This document shows positions 8,352 to 16,552 of a DNA stretch of 42,718 nt, in pieces (position 1 is the first letter of the stretch; each line of letters begins with the position of its first letter). The notes below the pieces were generated by a model. That model was not told the origin of the DNA. It worked only from the letters and a program-made list of their open reading frames with translations, and did no database searches. This DNA is from Lachnospiraceae bacterium (lineage in GTDB: Bacteria; Bacillota; Clostridia; Lachnospirales; Lachnospiraceae): the NCBI GenBank assembly GCA_022510585.1, contig JAFLTF010000003.1, positions 11,036 to 53,753 on the forward strand, read 5' to 3'. Both the position numbers and the translations under genes were made by a program.

Positions 8352-8588
8352 TTCTTTCTGTCCGAACTTTTCACCCAGATTGGTGACAGAACCGTCTTTT
8401 TCCACAATGGAAATGTTGTTAAGCTGTCCCCGCAGATTATTTCTGACATTGGCTACATACAACTTCCTAAGTTCTGCCTGTTCTATTTTTTCTTCTTCCG
8501 TCAATCCTTCTGTCTGTGACTTATGATACAGTTCATTGACTCTTCCAGTCAATTCTTCCATTGTATACGATTTCTTCTCTTCACTCAT
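8337..8588 (-). CDS. DUF896 (YnzC-like) small protein
   Basis: This 83-residue protein matches the DUF896 family: MEELTGRVNELYHKSQTEGLTEEEKIEQAELRKLYV and then RNNLRGQLNNISIVEKDG. Members are short helical-hairpin proteins found across Firmicutes; the function is not established. The ATG at 8588 has an AAAGGA site eight bases upstream and lies 15 bases after the proB stop. The last codons read GAA GAA AAA AAA AAT TAA, so the gene ends in a ten-A run containing the slippery heptamer A AAA AAA in the right register for a -1 shift into the folate cyclo-ligase frame. Confidence 0.9.
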   Translation of the reverse strand: MSEEKKSYTMEELTGRVNELYHKSQTEGLTEEEKIEQAELRKLYVANVRNNLRGQLNNISIVEKDGSVTNLGEKFGQKEEKKN

Positions 8589-8603
8589 TTTAAGTTTCCT
8601 TTC

Positions 8604-9467
8604 TTACTGTCCGTGCATCTGCTGTACAAATAAAGGCAGATCGAAACGCTCATCTAAGTTTGCCTTAAACAACGTTCCGATATTCTTCCCGTTCAGTATC
8701 CGGTGAATCACTTTAATATCCTTACTATTGGCGATAACCATATCGATACCGGTGCTGTTTGCGATCTTTGCTGCCTGCAGTTTCGTATTCATACCGCCGG
8801 TTCCTGCATCGCTGCCGGTAGAGGCTTTTCCCATCTCCATCATTTCTTCTGTCAGTTCTTCTACCACTTCAATATATTTTGCATCCGGATTTTTGCGCGG
8901 ATCATCTGTATAAAACCCGTCAATATCAGACAACAGGATCAACAGATCCGCTTTTATAAGAGATGCCACAATAGCTGACAATGTATCATTATCCCCAATT
9001 TCAATTTCATAGGTAGCTACGGTGTCATTTTCATTGACAATCGGTATGACGCCAAGTTTAAACAGTTCCGCAAAGGTATTCTGTGCATTAAAACGGTTCA
9101 AATCGTCTACGATCGTATTTTTCGTCATCAAAATCTGTGCAGCTACCTGATTATACTCCGCGAAGATCTTCTGATAAGTCATCATCAATCTTGCCTGACC
9201 GACAGCCGCATATGCCTGCTTTACGGCGATATGGCTGTCTTCTCCCTCATAATGTAAGGGAACAGCCTTCTTTCCTACTGCGATTGCTCCGGATGTCACA
9301 AGCACCACATCTTTTCCCCGGTTCCTTAAATCGCACAACTCCCGGACCAGCACATCCAGTTTTGTATAGTCCAGATCTCCTGTCTCTGCATGATGTAAAG
9401 AAGAAGACCCGATTTTAATAACGATTCTTTTCTTATCTTTCATTTTATCTCTAAAGTCCGGCATCAT
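8604..9467 (-). CDS. proB: Glutamate 5-kinase
   Basis: This kinase phosphorylates glutamate to gamma-glutamyl phosphate, the first and feedback-inhibited step of proline synthesis. The 287 residues cover the amino-acid kinase domain: IVIKIGSSSL, LVTSGAIAVGKKAV, VNENDTVA, GDNDTLSAIVA, LLILLSDIDGFYTDDP and GTGGMNTKLQAA are all present. The C-terminal PUA domain of the E. coli enzyme is absent, as in many Firmicutes. An AAAGGA site precedes the ATG at 9467; a second ATG follows directly. The start overlaps the end of the upstream flavoprotein gene by 17 bases, so they are translationally linked. ProA is encoded two genes downstream. Confidence 0.98.
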   Translation of the reverse strand: MMPDFRDKMKDKKRIVIKIGSSSLHHAETGDLDYTKLDVLVRELCDLRNRGKDVVLVTSGAIAVGKKAVPLHYEGEDSHIAVKQAYAAVGQARLMMTYQKIFAEYNQVAAQILMTKNTIVDDLNRFNAQNTFAELFKLGVIPIVNENDTVATYEIEIGDNDTLSAIVASLIKADLLILLSDIDGFYTDDPRKNPDAKYIEVVEELTEEMMEMGKASTGSDAGTGGMNTKLQAAKIANSTGIDMVIANSKDIKVIHRILNGKNIGTLFKANLDERFDLPLFVQQMHGQ

Positions 9468-11088
9468 TACTTATCCTTTCCGAATACTTTTCCGCTATTT
9501 TCTCTGCAATCAGGATTCCGTCCATCGCCGCCGAGGTAATACCTCCCGCGTATCCGGCTCCCTCACCGCAGGGATACAGGCCCTTAACGGCGGACTGTCC
9601 TGTTTCATCTCGATAGATCCTCACCGGTGAGGATGTCCTGCTTTCTATCCCCGATATATAGGCACCGCTGTCTCCGAACCCCGGCAATACTTTATCAAAT
9701 TGTTCCATTCCTTCTACAAAGGCTCTTCCCAGATCTTTAGGCAGGATTTCATGGACAGGTGAAAATCGATAGGCTCCTTTAATCTGCGGCAGAAAATCCG
9801 GATACTGATTCAAGATGGCGGAAAATTCTTTCTTTTTGCCTGTTAATGCTTCCTTAAAATCACCGTAAAGTTCCACCGGAACCTGTCCCTGTCCGATCTC
9901 ATAAGCCTTTTCTTCCATCTTTCGCTGAAACTCCACACCTGCCAAAGGATGAGAACTTTCAAAATCTTCAGGCGTTACCGTAACAATGATTGCACTGTTA
10001 CTGTTATCTCCGGCTCTGCCGCTGTAACTCATTCCATTGACAGCAAGCTTTCCCGCTTCCGAAGAGGCGTTCACCACATATCCTCCCGGGCACATACAAA
10101 AAGAATACACACCTCTGCCGCTTCCTGTCTGCGTTGTCACTTTATAATCTGCTGACGGCAAAAGCGCATGCTCCTCTGATCCGTATTGTATTTTGTCTAT
10201 CATCTTTCGTGGATGCTCTACCCGCAGCCCTACCGCAAAAGCTTTTGCATCCATCGGTACATTCCGCTCATAGAGCATCCGAAAAGTATCTCTTGCACTA
10301 TGCCCGATGGCAAGTACGACGATGTCAGCCGGCATATGCTGCGTATCATTAATGACAACCTCCCGCACACCGTCTTTGTCCACCACGATATCGGTTACTT
10401 TGCATGTAAAACGGACTTCTCCGCCACAGGCAAGTATCTTTTTACGCATATTTTTCACTACCTGTATCAAAATATCCGTGCCGATATGAGGTTTGGCTTC
10501 GTAAAGGATCTCTTCCGGCGCACCCGATTCAACCAAGATTCGAAGCACTTCCTTATTCCTGCCGTTTTTATCTTTTACCAACGTATTCAACTTACCGTCA
10601 GAAAAGGTTCCGGCTCCTCCTTCTCCAAACTGCACATTGGAATCCGGAAGTAATGCGCCGCCATTCCAAAATGCTTCCACATCCTTCTTTCTGTGTCCAA
10701 CGTCTTTTCCCCGCTCCAACAAAACAGGCCGGTATCCGTGGATTGCCAGAAAATAACCGCAAAACAAACCGGCCGGACCCGTTCCGATGATAACAGGACG
10801 TTCTTTCATAGGCAGTCTGCCGGTCACAGGAAAAGAATAACTTATTTCTTCTGTTTTTTGAATCTGTAATCTTCCTCTACGTCTAAGAATCTGATCCTCT
10901 TCCCTGAGTGTTAAGTCCAATGTATAAATAAAGTAAATATCCGGTTTCTTTCTGGCATCGATCGATTTTTTAACAATTTGAAACTCCAATATATCTTCTG
11001 CTTTGATATGTAATAAACCGGCTGCTTTCTCTTTTAGCTCTTTTTTTGTATGTGAAAGCGGCATTTTTACCTGATTGATCCTTATCAT
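9451..11088 (-). CDS. NAD(P)/FAD-dependent dehydrogenase of the COG2509 type
   Basis: This 545-residue flavoprotein has an N-terminal domain of about 95 residues (MIRINQVKMPLSHTKKELK), then a dinucleotide-binding motif PVIIGTGPAGLFCGYFLA near residue 98. Conserved stretches NVQFGEGGAGTFSDGKLNT, LAIGHSARDTFRML, SFCMCPGGYVVNASSE and GEGAGYAGGITSAAMDG follow. These define the COG2509 'uncharacterised FAD-dependent dehydrogenase' family common in Clostridia. The substrate is unknown. It lies between another flavoprotein and proB, overlapping proB by 17 bases. A weak AAAGG site lies about 12 bases before the ATG. I do not claim a pathway role from this context. Confidence 0.92.
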   Translation of the reverse strand: MIRINQVKMPLSHTKKELKEKAAGLLHIKAEDILEFQIVKKSIDARKKPDIYFIYTLDLTLREEDQILRRRGRLQIQKTEEISYSFPVTGRLPMKERPVIIGTGPAGLFCGYFLAIHGYRPVLLERGKDVGHRKKDVEAFWNGGALLPDSNVQFGEGGAGTFSDGKLNTLVKDKNGRNKEVLRILVESGAPEEILYEAKPHIGTDILIQVVKNMRKKILACGGEVRFTCKVTDIVVDKDGVREVVINDTQHMPADIVVLAIGHSARDTFRMLYERNVPMDAKAFAVGLRVEHPRKMIDKIQYGSEEHALLPSADYKVTTQTGSGRGVYSFCMCPGGYVVNASSEAGKLAVNGMSYSGRAGDNSNSAIIVTVTPEDFESSHPLAGVEFQRKMEEKAYEIGQGQVPVELYGDFKEALTGKKKEFSAILNQYPDFLPQIKGAYRFSPVHEILPKDLGRAFVEGMEQFDKVLPGFGDSGAYISGIESRTSSPVRIYRDETGQSAVKGLYPCGEGAGYAGGITSAAMDGILIAEKIAEKYSERISNDAGL

Positions 11089-11114
11089 GTTATGTCAATA
11101 CCTTTTCATGATTT

Positions 11115-12365
11115 TTATATGCTGCAACCTGCCGCGGCACGTCCCGCAACGGTTCCGCTTGTCCATGCCCACTGCAGATTATATCCTCCGCAGATACCGT
11201 CCATATCAATTATTTCTCCCGCAAAATACAGATGCGGCACCAGTTTTGATTCCAGATTCTCTGTCAATTCCTCTGCAGGAATTCCTCCGGCACTGACCTG
11301 TGCATGTGTAAAGCCATTTGTTTCATAAACAGAAACCGGAAATTTCCGGTATAATATGGCTATTCTCTCACGTACATCTTCCATGACCGCCCCTGCAGGC
11401 TCTGTCGACTTACAACCTGCCATGCGAATGATCAGCTGATTGATCTTTTTATTTACAACACCTGTCAAAAACTGCTCCAACGTCTGTTTTGACTGTTTTT
11501 CCCACCGTTCTTTCCAGAAATCATCATATGCCTTAACATCTTTAAATTGCGGCAAAAAATCGATTTCCACCTTAACTTCTTTCTTGTGCAGAACAGCGTA
11601 GGCCGCCTCTCTGCTGAATTGAAATACCGGAATGCCGGAAATACCGTAATCCGTAAGCTGCAATTCACCCTTCACATGACTTTTTTCTTTTCCGTCTATC
11701 AAAAGCGTCAGTCCTGCTTCGCTACGTACACCCGCCACACTTTTCAGGAAGTCTTCCCTGCATCGCAACTGCACCAATGCAGGCACTACTTCAGTGACAT
11801 GATGTCCCAATGCTTTTGCCAGCTTAAACCCATTACCATCCGAGCCCGTTCCCGGTGCGGCCATACCTCCGCAGGCAAGGATAACCGCATCATAAGAGCG
11901 TTTGTTTCGATCTTTCGTATCAGTTCCGGCACAAACCTGTAGTCTGGTGCTTTTTGGCTCTATTTTTATCGCTTCTACTATGCTATCCGTATGAATGCAG
12001 ACATGATTCTTCTCTAAACCCAGACGTAGTATGTCAAGCACAGTAGATGCCTGTTCCGATAACGGATAGAGATAACCGTTTTTATTTTTGAGCAGCATAC
12101 CATGTTGACTAAAGAAGTCAATCGTTTCCCGCACACCGAACAAAGCATACAATTTCTCGTAAAAAGACACTGCGCTTCCGTAATAGGCATCCGCACGCAT
12201 ATCCTCATTGGAAAAATTGCACTTGCCATTGCCTGTGGAAAGCAGTTTCCTTCCTACCCTGTTATTTCTCTCATAAAGTTCTACAGCGGCGCCGGCTTCC
12301 GCCGCCTGGATTGCTGCCATCATACCTGCAGCACCGCCGCCTATTACCGCAATTTTACGTTCCAT
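11115..12365 (-). CDS. HI0933/YhiN-family flavoprotein (BaiN-like)
   Basis: This FAD-binding oxidoreductase of about 416 residues begins IAVIGGGAAGMMAAIQAAEAG, an N-terminal Rossmann motif. It then has NNRVGRKLLSTGNGKCNFSN, typical of the HI0933/YhiN family, and ends GGYNLQWAWTSGTVAGRAAA. Some gut Clostridia relatives (BaiN) are reported to act on bile-acid intermediates, but most members have no known substrate. I chose the ATG at 12365, which follows an AGGGA stretch and places the Rossmann motif at the very N-terminus as in homologues. The frame extends to a TTG at 12419 that overlaps the upstream gene. It precedes the COG2509 flavoprotein by 26 bases, so two unrelated flavoproteins are likely co-expressed. 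Confidence 0.92.
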   Translation of the reverse strand: MERKIAVIGGGAAGMMAAIQAAEAGAAVELYERNNRVGRKLLSTGNGKCNFSNEDMRADAYYGSAVSFYEKLYALFGVRETIDFFSQHGMLLKNKNGYLYPLSEQASTVLDILRLGLEKNHVCIHTDSIVEAIKIEPKSTRLQVCAGTDTKDRNKRSYDAVILACGGMAAPGTGSDGNGFKLAKALGHHVTEVVPALVQLRCREDFLKSVAGVRSEAGLTLLIDGKEKSHVKGELQLTDYGISGIPVFQFSREAAYAVLHKKEVKVEIDFLPQFKDVKAYDDFWKERWEKQSKQTLEQFLTGVVNKKINQLIIRMAGCKSTEPAGAVMEDVRERIAILYRKFPVSVYETNGFTHAQVSAGGIPAEELTENLESKLVPHLYFAGEIIDMDGICGGYNLQWAWTSGTVAGRAAAGCSI

Positions 12366-12415
12366 CGCTTCCCTGCTTAGCTTTTTCCTCATTTTATCAC
12401 TAACGGGCATAAGAC

Positions 12416-13054
12416 TCAAGAGGAATATGATTCAAGAAAATTATAGAGTTCCTGTTCGTCTTCCATATATTTTCCCTGCATGATCTGTTCCTGAAGCTCT
12501 TCGCTTAAGTTTTCCAATAAAATGTCCGTATTTGTATGAATGGTTTTCTTATCTTCCTCATAAACAATGACATAATGATCGGCTACCATTAAATAAAATC
12601 CTTTTTTTTCCGCTTCCGGACGATAGTATTTACAAATGACCACCCTTTCTTTAGAAAACGCCGCAAGTTCAACAGTCTCAAATCCAAGTTTCAAGTCCGT
12701 GAGCGCAGGATTTTTATCATAGGCTTCCAATTCCTCTATCAGACTAGGTCTGTCCAACCCTATATATTTTACCGGTATCTGTTCTTCTGTTTCTTCTATG
12801 CTTCCATTAGACAGATTCACTTTTTCTACCAAATACGTGGTATCGGCGGTAATGACCGGAACTTCTTCCATTACCGCCTCAATGATACGTTCCTTTTGCG
12901 GTTCGACTGTCTCAGCAGGCACTGTATCTTCTTTTGGCCGTTCATACCTGTTAGGATAAAAGAACTGTTCCGCTTTCAGCGTAGCATAGCTTCCGGCACT
13001 AAACATCATACCGGCGGCAATAAAAAAAAGACTGATACGTTTTATAAATTTCAT
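12416..13054 (-). CDS. Membrane-anchored BofC-like protein
   Basis: This protein of about 212 residues starts with a positive N-terminus and one membrane helix (about 5-27, ISLFFIAAGMMFSAGSYATL). An acidic linker and an extracytoplasmic domain follow. The C-terminal part (YLMVADHYVIVYEED, then LSEELQEQIMQGKYMEDEQELYNFLESYSS) resembles the C-terminal domain of BofC, the intermembrane regulator of pro-sigma-K processing in Bacillus. The match is by eye and partial, so the function is uncertain. The ATG at 13054 places the signal anchor at the N-terminus; the frame continues up to 13180, but that overlaps the flippase gene. It sits among sporulation-linked genes, which fits. Confidence 0.72.
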   Translation of the reverse strand: MKFIKRISLFFIAAGMMFSAGSYATLKAEQFFYPNRYERPKEDTVPAETVEPQKERIIEAVMEEVPVITADTTYLVEKVNLSNGSIEETEEQIPVKYIGLDRPSLIEELEAYDKNPALTDLKLGFETVELAAFSKERVVICKYYRPEAEKKGFYLMVADHYVIVYEEDKKTIHTNTDILLENLSEELQEQIMQGKYMEDEQELYNFLESYSS

Positions 13055-13143
13055 TTTGGCAAGTCCGTCCTTTCCAAAAATTCTGTTATAATCAGTATCA
13101 ATCAATTTTTTATTTTTATACAATGAACTATATCTAATCCCTT

Positions 13144-14808
13144 TTACAACACGCCTATCATACGTCCCAGTGCAATCCATAGATTCCCGAAAAATAATTT
13201 TGACAACTCCGCTTCATTCAAAACGCGCAAGATCATCAACAGCAGAATATATAAGATCATACCAACCAAAGAACTGATTAAGATCGTCAGGATATTTCCC
13301 ACGGTCTGCAGCAACAGCATATTCAGCAGCATAACAACCAATCCCGCAACACATGCCGATACCGCCGGAAATGCAAATGAATAGAGCCATTCCTGCCTGT
13401 ATTTCAGTTTCCTGACCGTAAGGACGAAACACAGGATCGCCAGGATAGCCGTAAAAGCAATCACAGAATAAACAATTCCTTCTTCTCCCAGCAGTCCTCG
13501 TCTGACAAACAGGAAAACTGCCAGGATATGAACAGTCAGCGCAATAACCAGAGATAGTACCAATTCCTTAGTCATACGCAGCTTTAGCATGATCTGACCA
13601 AATAAATAGGCAAATCCGTAAAAGAAAATGATCACGGTTCCCCGCATGACCATACTGATCATAGTTGCATTATCTCCCTGATAAAGCCCATTTAAAAAAG
13701 CCTCTGACAAAACCGCCAAATTGATGGCAACCGGAAACGACACAACACACAGCTTCTTCACCGCATTGCCGATACGGTCGCGCATTGTTTGATATTCTTC
13801 CTTTTCATAAGCAATTACGATTTTTCCAATTAAGCTGCTTACAGCCAGACAGCAGATTGCTGTACCAACGCCGATCAACACTGCAAACTTTCCATAATAT
13901 GCCCCCCACAGTCCGGCTCTATTCTGACTCAGTTCCCTGCGGTTCATACAATAATTAAAAAACCTTTGGTCTATCAGCATAAACACATTGGCGAAAACAG
14001 CTACAAATGCTGCCGAAAAACCATTTCCAAACAACATACCGAGAATCTCACCGCTGCTTTCCCGTCTTCTCACCATATCTTGTTTCAGCTGTTTTCTCCA
14101 TGTTCCTGCGTAGATGGCAAAAACTATCAGTAAATAAATCAAGGCGATCAGTTCTGCAGCCGTCATACCTAAGATGGCCCCCAAAGCTCCATATGCATAA
14201 GCAACGATTGGATTTTGCAGCAAAGCTGCGGCCTTTAACCCATAATCATACATCAGCCCGCCGCCAAATGTTACCGTGACAAACATGGCAATCTTTTCAA
14301 TATATTGAGATTGTACAACCAAACCTCCAAAGCCAATACCGTTGAAATATCCGCGAAAAACGCTGACCAATGCGGTCAATACGATTGCCGGTGCTGCCGC
14401 AAACACTGCTTTTTTACTCATCTCCTCCAATACTGCTATTTCAGAGAATACTCCGGATAGTACTGCTGTAAGAAGCGCCAGGATCAAACTTATAAATATG
14501 GCCAGTCTGAAAGCTGTTTGGAATACCTTATTTGCATTTTTATATTGTTCTCTTTTTACACGATAGCGTATCAGTCCTGTCATTGTTCTGGATATGCCAT
14601 AGGAAAACAATAACGTAGCGAGGATGATCAGCTCGAATGCAGGAGCAAACAGCCCCAGTCCTGTATCGCCAATAATACTCAAAAGCGGAATTCTGACTAG
14701 TAAGCTGAGTATATATTCGATGATCCCCGCATATGCTGCCATACTGCCTCTTATCCTCCTCTGCCCCCTCCCTATACCGGAGACCGAGTTCCTCTTTTGT
14801 ATCCTCAT
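13144..14808 (-). CDS. MATE-like polysaccharide flippase (SpoVB/MurJ superfamily)
   Basis: This integral membrane protein of 554 residues has about 14 hydrophobic helices. The N-terminal stretch IGDTGLGLFAPAFELIILATLLFSYGISRTM resembles the opening of SpoVB/Wzx-type flippases of the MOP superfamily, which move lipid-linked sugars across the membrane. The exact substrate is unknown; peptidoglycan precursor or a surface polysaccharide are both possible. A basic N-terminal extension precedes the first helix. If translation starts instead at the ATG at 14742, which has GAGGAGG and AGAGG upstream, the extension would be absent. It lies 42 bases after ybeY and overlaps the region upstream of the BofC-like gene. 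Confidence 0.88.
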   Translation of the reverse strand: MRIQKRNSVSGIGRGQRRIRGSMAAYAGIIEYILSLLVRIPLLSIIGDTGLGLFAPAFELIILATLLFSYGISRTMTGLIRYRVKREQYKNANKVFQTAFRLAIFISLILALLTAVLSGVFSEIAVLEEMSKKAVFAAAPAIVLTALVSVFRGYFNGIGFGGLVVQSQYIEKIAMFVTVTFGGGLMYDYGLKAAALLQNPIVAYAYGALGAILGMTAAELIALIYLLIVFAIYAGTWRKQLKQDMVRRRESSGEILGMLFGNGFSAAFVAVFANVFMLIDQRFFNYCMNRRELSQNRAGLWGAYYGKFAVLIGVGTAICCLAVSSLIGKIVIAYEKEEYQTMRDRIGNAVKKLCVVSFPVAINLAVLSEAFLNGLYQGDNATMISMVMRGTVIIFFYGFAYLFGQIMLKLRMTKELVLSLVIALTVHILAVFLFVRRGLLGEEGIVYSVIAFTAILAILCFVLTVRKLKYRQEWLYSFAFPAVSACVAGLVVMLLNMLLLQTVGNILTILISSLVGMILYILLLMILRVLNEAELSKLFFGNLWIALGRMIGVL

Positions 14809-14849
14809 GTCAATAACCGTGCCCTTCCATAATCTAAGACTTCTTCAAC

Positions 14850-15353
14850 TCAACCTTCTCTTGTGATGCCAAGTTTCTGTAAAATTTCTTCCTGCTTCTG
14901 TTCCATGAGAGCAGCCTCTTCTTCTGTCATATGGTCATAACCGCACAAATGAAACATACTGTGTGACACCAGAAAGGCAAATTCTCTAAGCATACCATGA
15001 CCATATGCCTTTGCCTGTTCCTCTATTTTATCTATTGAGATAATGATGTCCCCCAGAATCAGCTCTCCGGTATCAAAATCAAAACAGCCTGCTTGTGTTT
15101 CTTTGGCAACGGAAAAATCTCCCGCCTTCTTATACGCAAGATTCGGAAAAGAAAGCACATCCGTTTCTTTATCTATCTGACGGTATTCTTTGTTATACTC
15201 CCGAATTCTTTCATTATCGGTAAGTAAGATATTGACGCACACCTCATAAGGGCATTTTTCCATCGTCAGTACCGCATCCACGACTTGTCCGGCTGTTTCC
15301 GATGCCGAAAAAGGTAATTCCTTCTTTGTCTCATTTTCAACGCAGGAAGTCAT
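14850..15353 (-). CDS. ybeY: Endoribonuclease / rRNA maturation factor YbeY
   Basis: YbeY is a zinc-dependent endoribonuclease needed for 16S rRNA 3' maturation and ribosome quality control. The signature HSMFHLCGYDH gives the three zinc-ligand histidines (H-x3-H-x5-H) and lies near residue 130 of 167. LTDNERIREYNKEYRQIDKETDVLSFP is the typical N-terminal core. The start overlaps the upstream HD-protein gene by 17 bases, with an AGGAG site ten bases before the ATG. The order phoH, HD protein, ybeY is conserved in Firmicutes and supports both this call and the origin of the HD protein as a PgpH relative. Confidence 0.97.
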   Translation of the reverse strand: MTSCVENETKKELPFSASETAGQVVDAVLTMEKCPYEVCVNILLTDNERIREYNKEYRQIDKETDVLSFPNLAYKKAGDFSVAKETQAGCFDFDTGELILGDIIISIDKIEEQAKAYGHGMLREFAFLVSHSMFHLCGYDHMTEEEAALMEQKQEEILQKLGITREG

Positions 15354-16551
15354 AATACAGTTTCTCCTCGCTAAAGATCTTTTTCATTTCTTTAAACTGT
15401 GCAATAGAAATATCACTCTTCGCTAATTCTCCGGATCGTATCTTGTCCTGAAAAATTGTATTGATGATCTTTTCATAATCTAATTCCGCCTTGGGATTTT
15501 GCTCAAATAATCCGCAAATAGCAGAAACAATACTGTCGACAAACAAAATAACCGTTGCTTCCTTGGATATCCTTTTCCTGTCCGGCGTCACATATTCCTC
15601 CAGAATTTTTCTGGTCTCCTCCGGAATACGGTATTCCTCACAAATGGATTCCACATTTTCCCAGGTATTTTCTCCCTTTAAAAGTCCAATCCTGTGATAA
15701 TATCCACATGCTTTCACAACCCGTTCATCCAGCCCAAGGCGCTTCGCGATCCTGTCCCCGAGATATGCCGTATGTATCGCATGATAATATTCTTTCTTGG
15801 ACAATTCTTTCAACTGCACAAGGAGGGGGCATTCCGGATCATTCAGATCCATATACTGATCCCGGTATTTGTGAATCACCACATGACTGAAAATCTTCAA
15901 AATAATCAAAAGCAGGATAAAGTTTACCATCAGATTAATTGCCACCATAACAAACTGTGATATGGAAAGCCGCTCCTTCTCAAACATGACCAGATTGGCA
16001 GACAAACCAACCGTCAAACATAACAAGGAGATAAAGATCGGCATCCCGACTTTATAGGCATCATTTAACCCGCTGAATACCATGATACCTACCAAACCGG
16101 TAAAAAAATACAGAAAGAATTCCCGGTAACTCCCGCCATTTTGCAGCATGATCGACAACATCAGACAGACGCTTCCTGCTATGAGTCCGGAAATACTGTT
16201 ACTGAATAAACTTAAAATAACAAAGATCACCAAAAACGGCCAGCCGGCAACCGGCAAAAGCGGAAACAGCAAAGACAACAACATACCTGTCAGGTAAAAT
16301 AATATAAATTTTCCGTATTTTCCATGATTCTCATAAAAATATAATCCGTTGATCTCACTGGAAACCAGGGCGAACAGCACAATGCCTGTCCCAAGCATCA
16401 CCATTACCGTATTACTGATGATATCTCCGACTTCCCGTCCATAGAGATAACTTCCCGCAGCCGCGATCACACCGGACATGAAAAACAGGACGATAAATCC
16501 CATTCCCCGCATAATTTTTTGTTTTGTACTTAACTTCTTATTCTCTTCCAT
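15337..16551 (-). CDS. PgpH-like 7TM-HD protein with degenerate HD active site
   Basis: This protein of 404 residues sits exactly where Firmicutes carry pgpH, the cyclic-di-AMP phosphodiesterase, between phoH and ybeY. About seven to eight membrane helices span 14-225, and an HD-like domain follows. Two things differ from the family. First, the large extracellular domain between helix 1 and helix 2 is missing; fewer than 20 residues join them. Second, the metal site is eroded: the usual YYHDIGK reads YYHRIGL (Asp to Arg at 287), and the downstream HHGT motif is replaced by EYVTPD. Only His257 or His260, His286 and Asp339 remain. The C-terminal fold is otherwise recognisable (DSIVSA, KIINTIFQDKIRSGEL). 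The ATG at 16551 has AGGA nine bases upstream and lies one base past the phoH stop. It may be an inactive sensor or binding protein. Confidence 0.88.
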   Translation of the reverse strand: MEENKKLSTKQKIMRGMGFIVLFFMSGVIAAAGSYLYGREVGDIISNTVMVMLGTGIVLFALVSSEINGLYFYENHGKYGKFILFYLTGMLLSLLFPLLPVAGWPFLVIFVILSLFSNSISGLIAGSVCLMLSIMLQNGGSYREFFLYFFTGLVGIMVFSGLNDAYKVGMPIFISLLCLTVGLSANLVMFEKERLSISQFVMVAINLMVNFILLLIILKIFSHVVIHKYRDQYMDLNDPECPLLVQLKELSKKEYYHAIHTAYLGDRIAKRLGLDERVVKACGYYHRIGLLKGENTWENVESICEEYRIPEETRKILEEYVTPDRKRISKEATVILFVDSIVSAICGLFEQNPKAELDYEKIINTIFQDKIRSGELAKSDISIAQFKEMKKIFSEEKLYYDFLR

Positions 16552-16552
16552 A

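Noticed and set aside
8237-8449. Minus-strand 70-codon frame across the DUF896/cyclo-ligase junction
   Set aside because: It overlaps two recognised genes in the third frame and has no family similarity.
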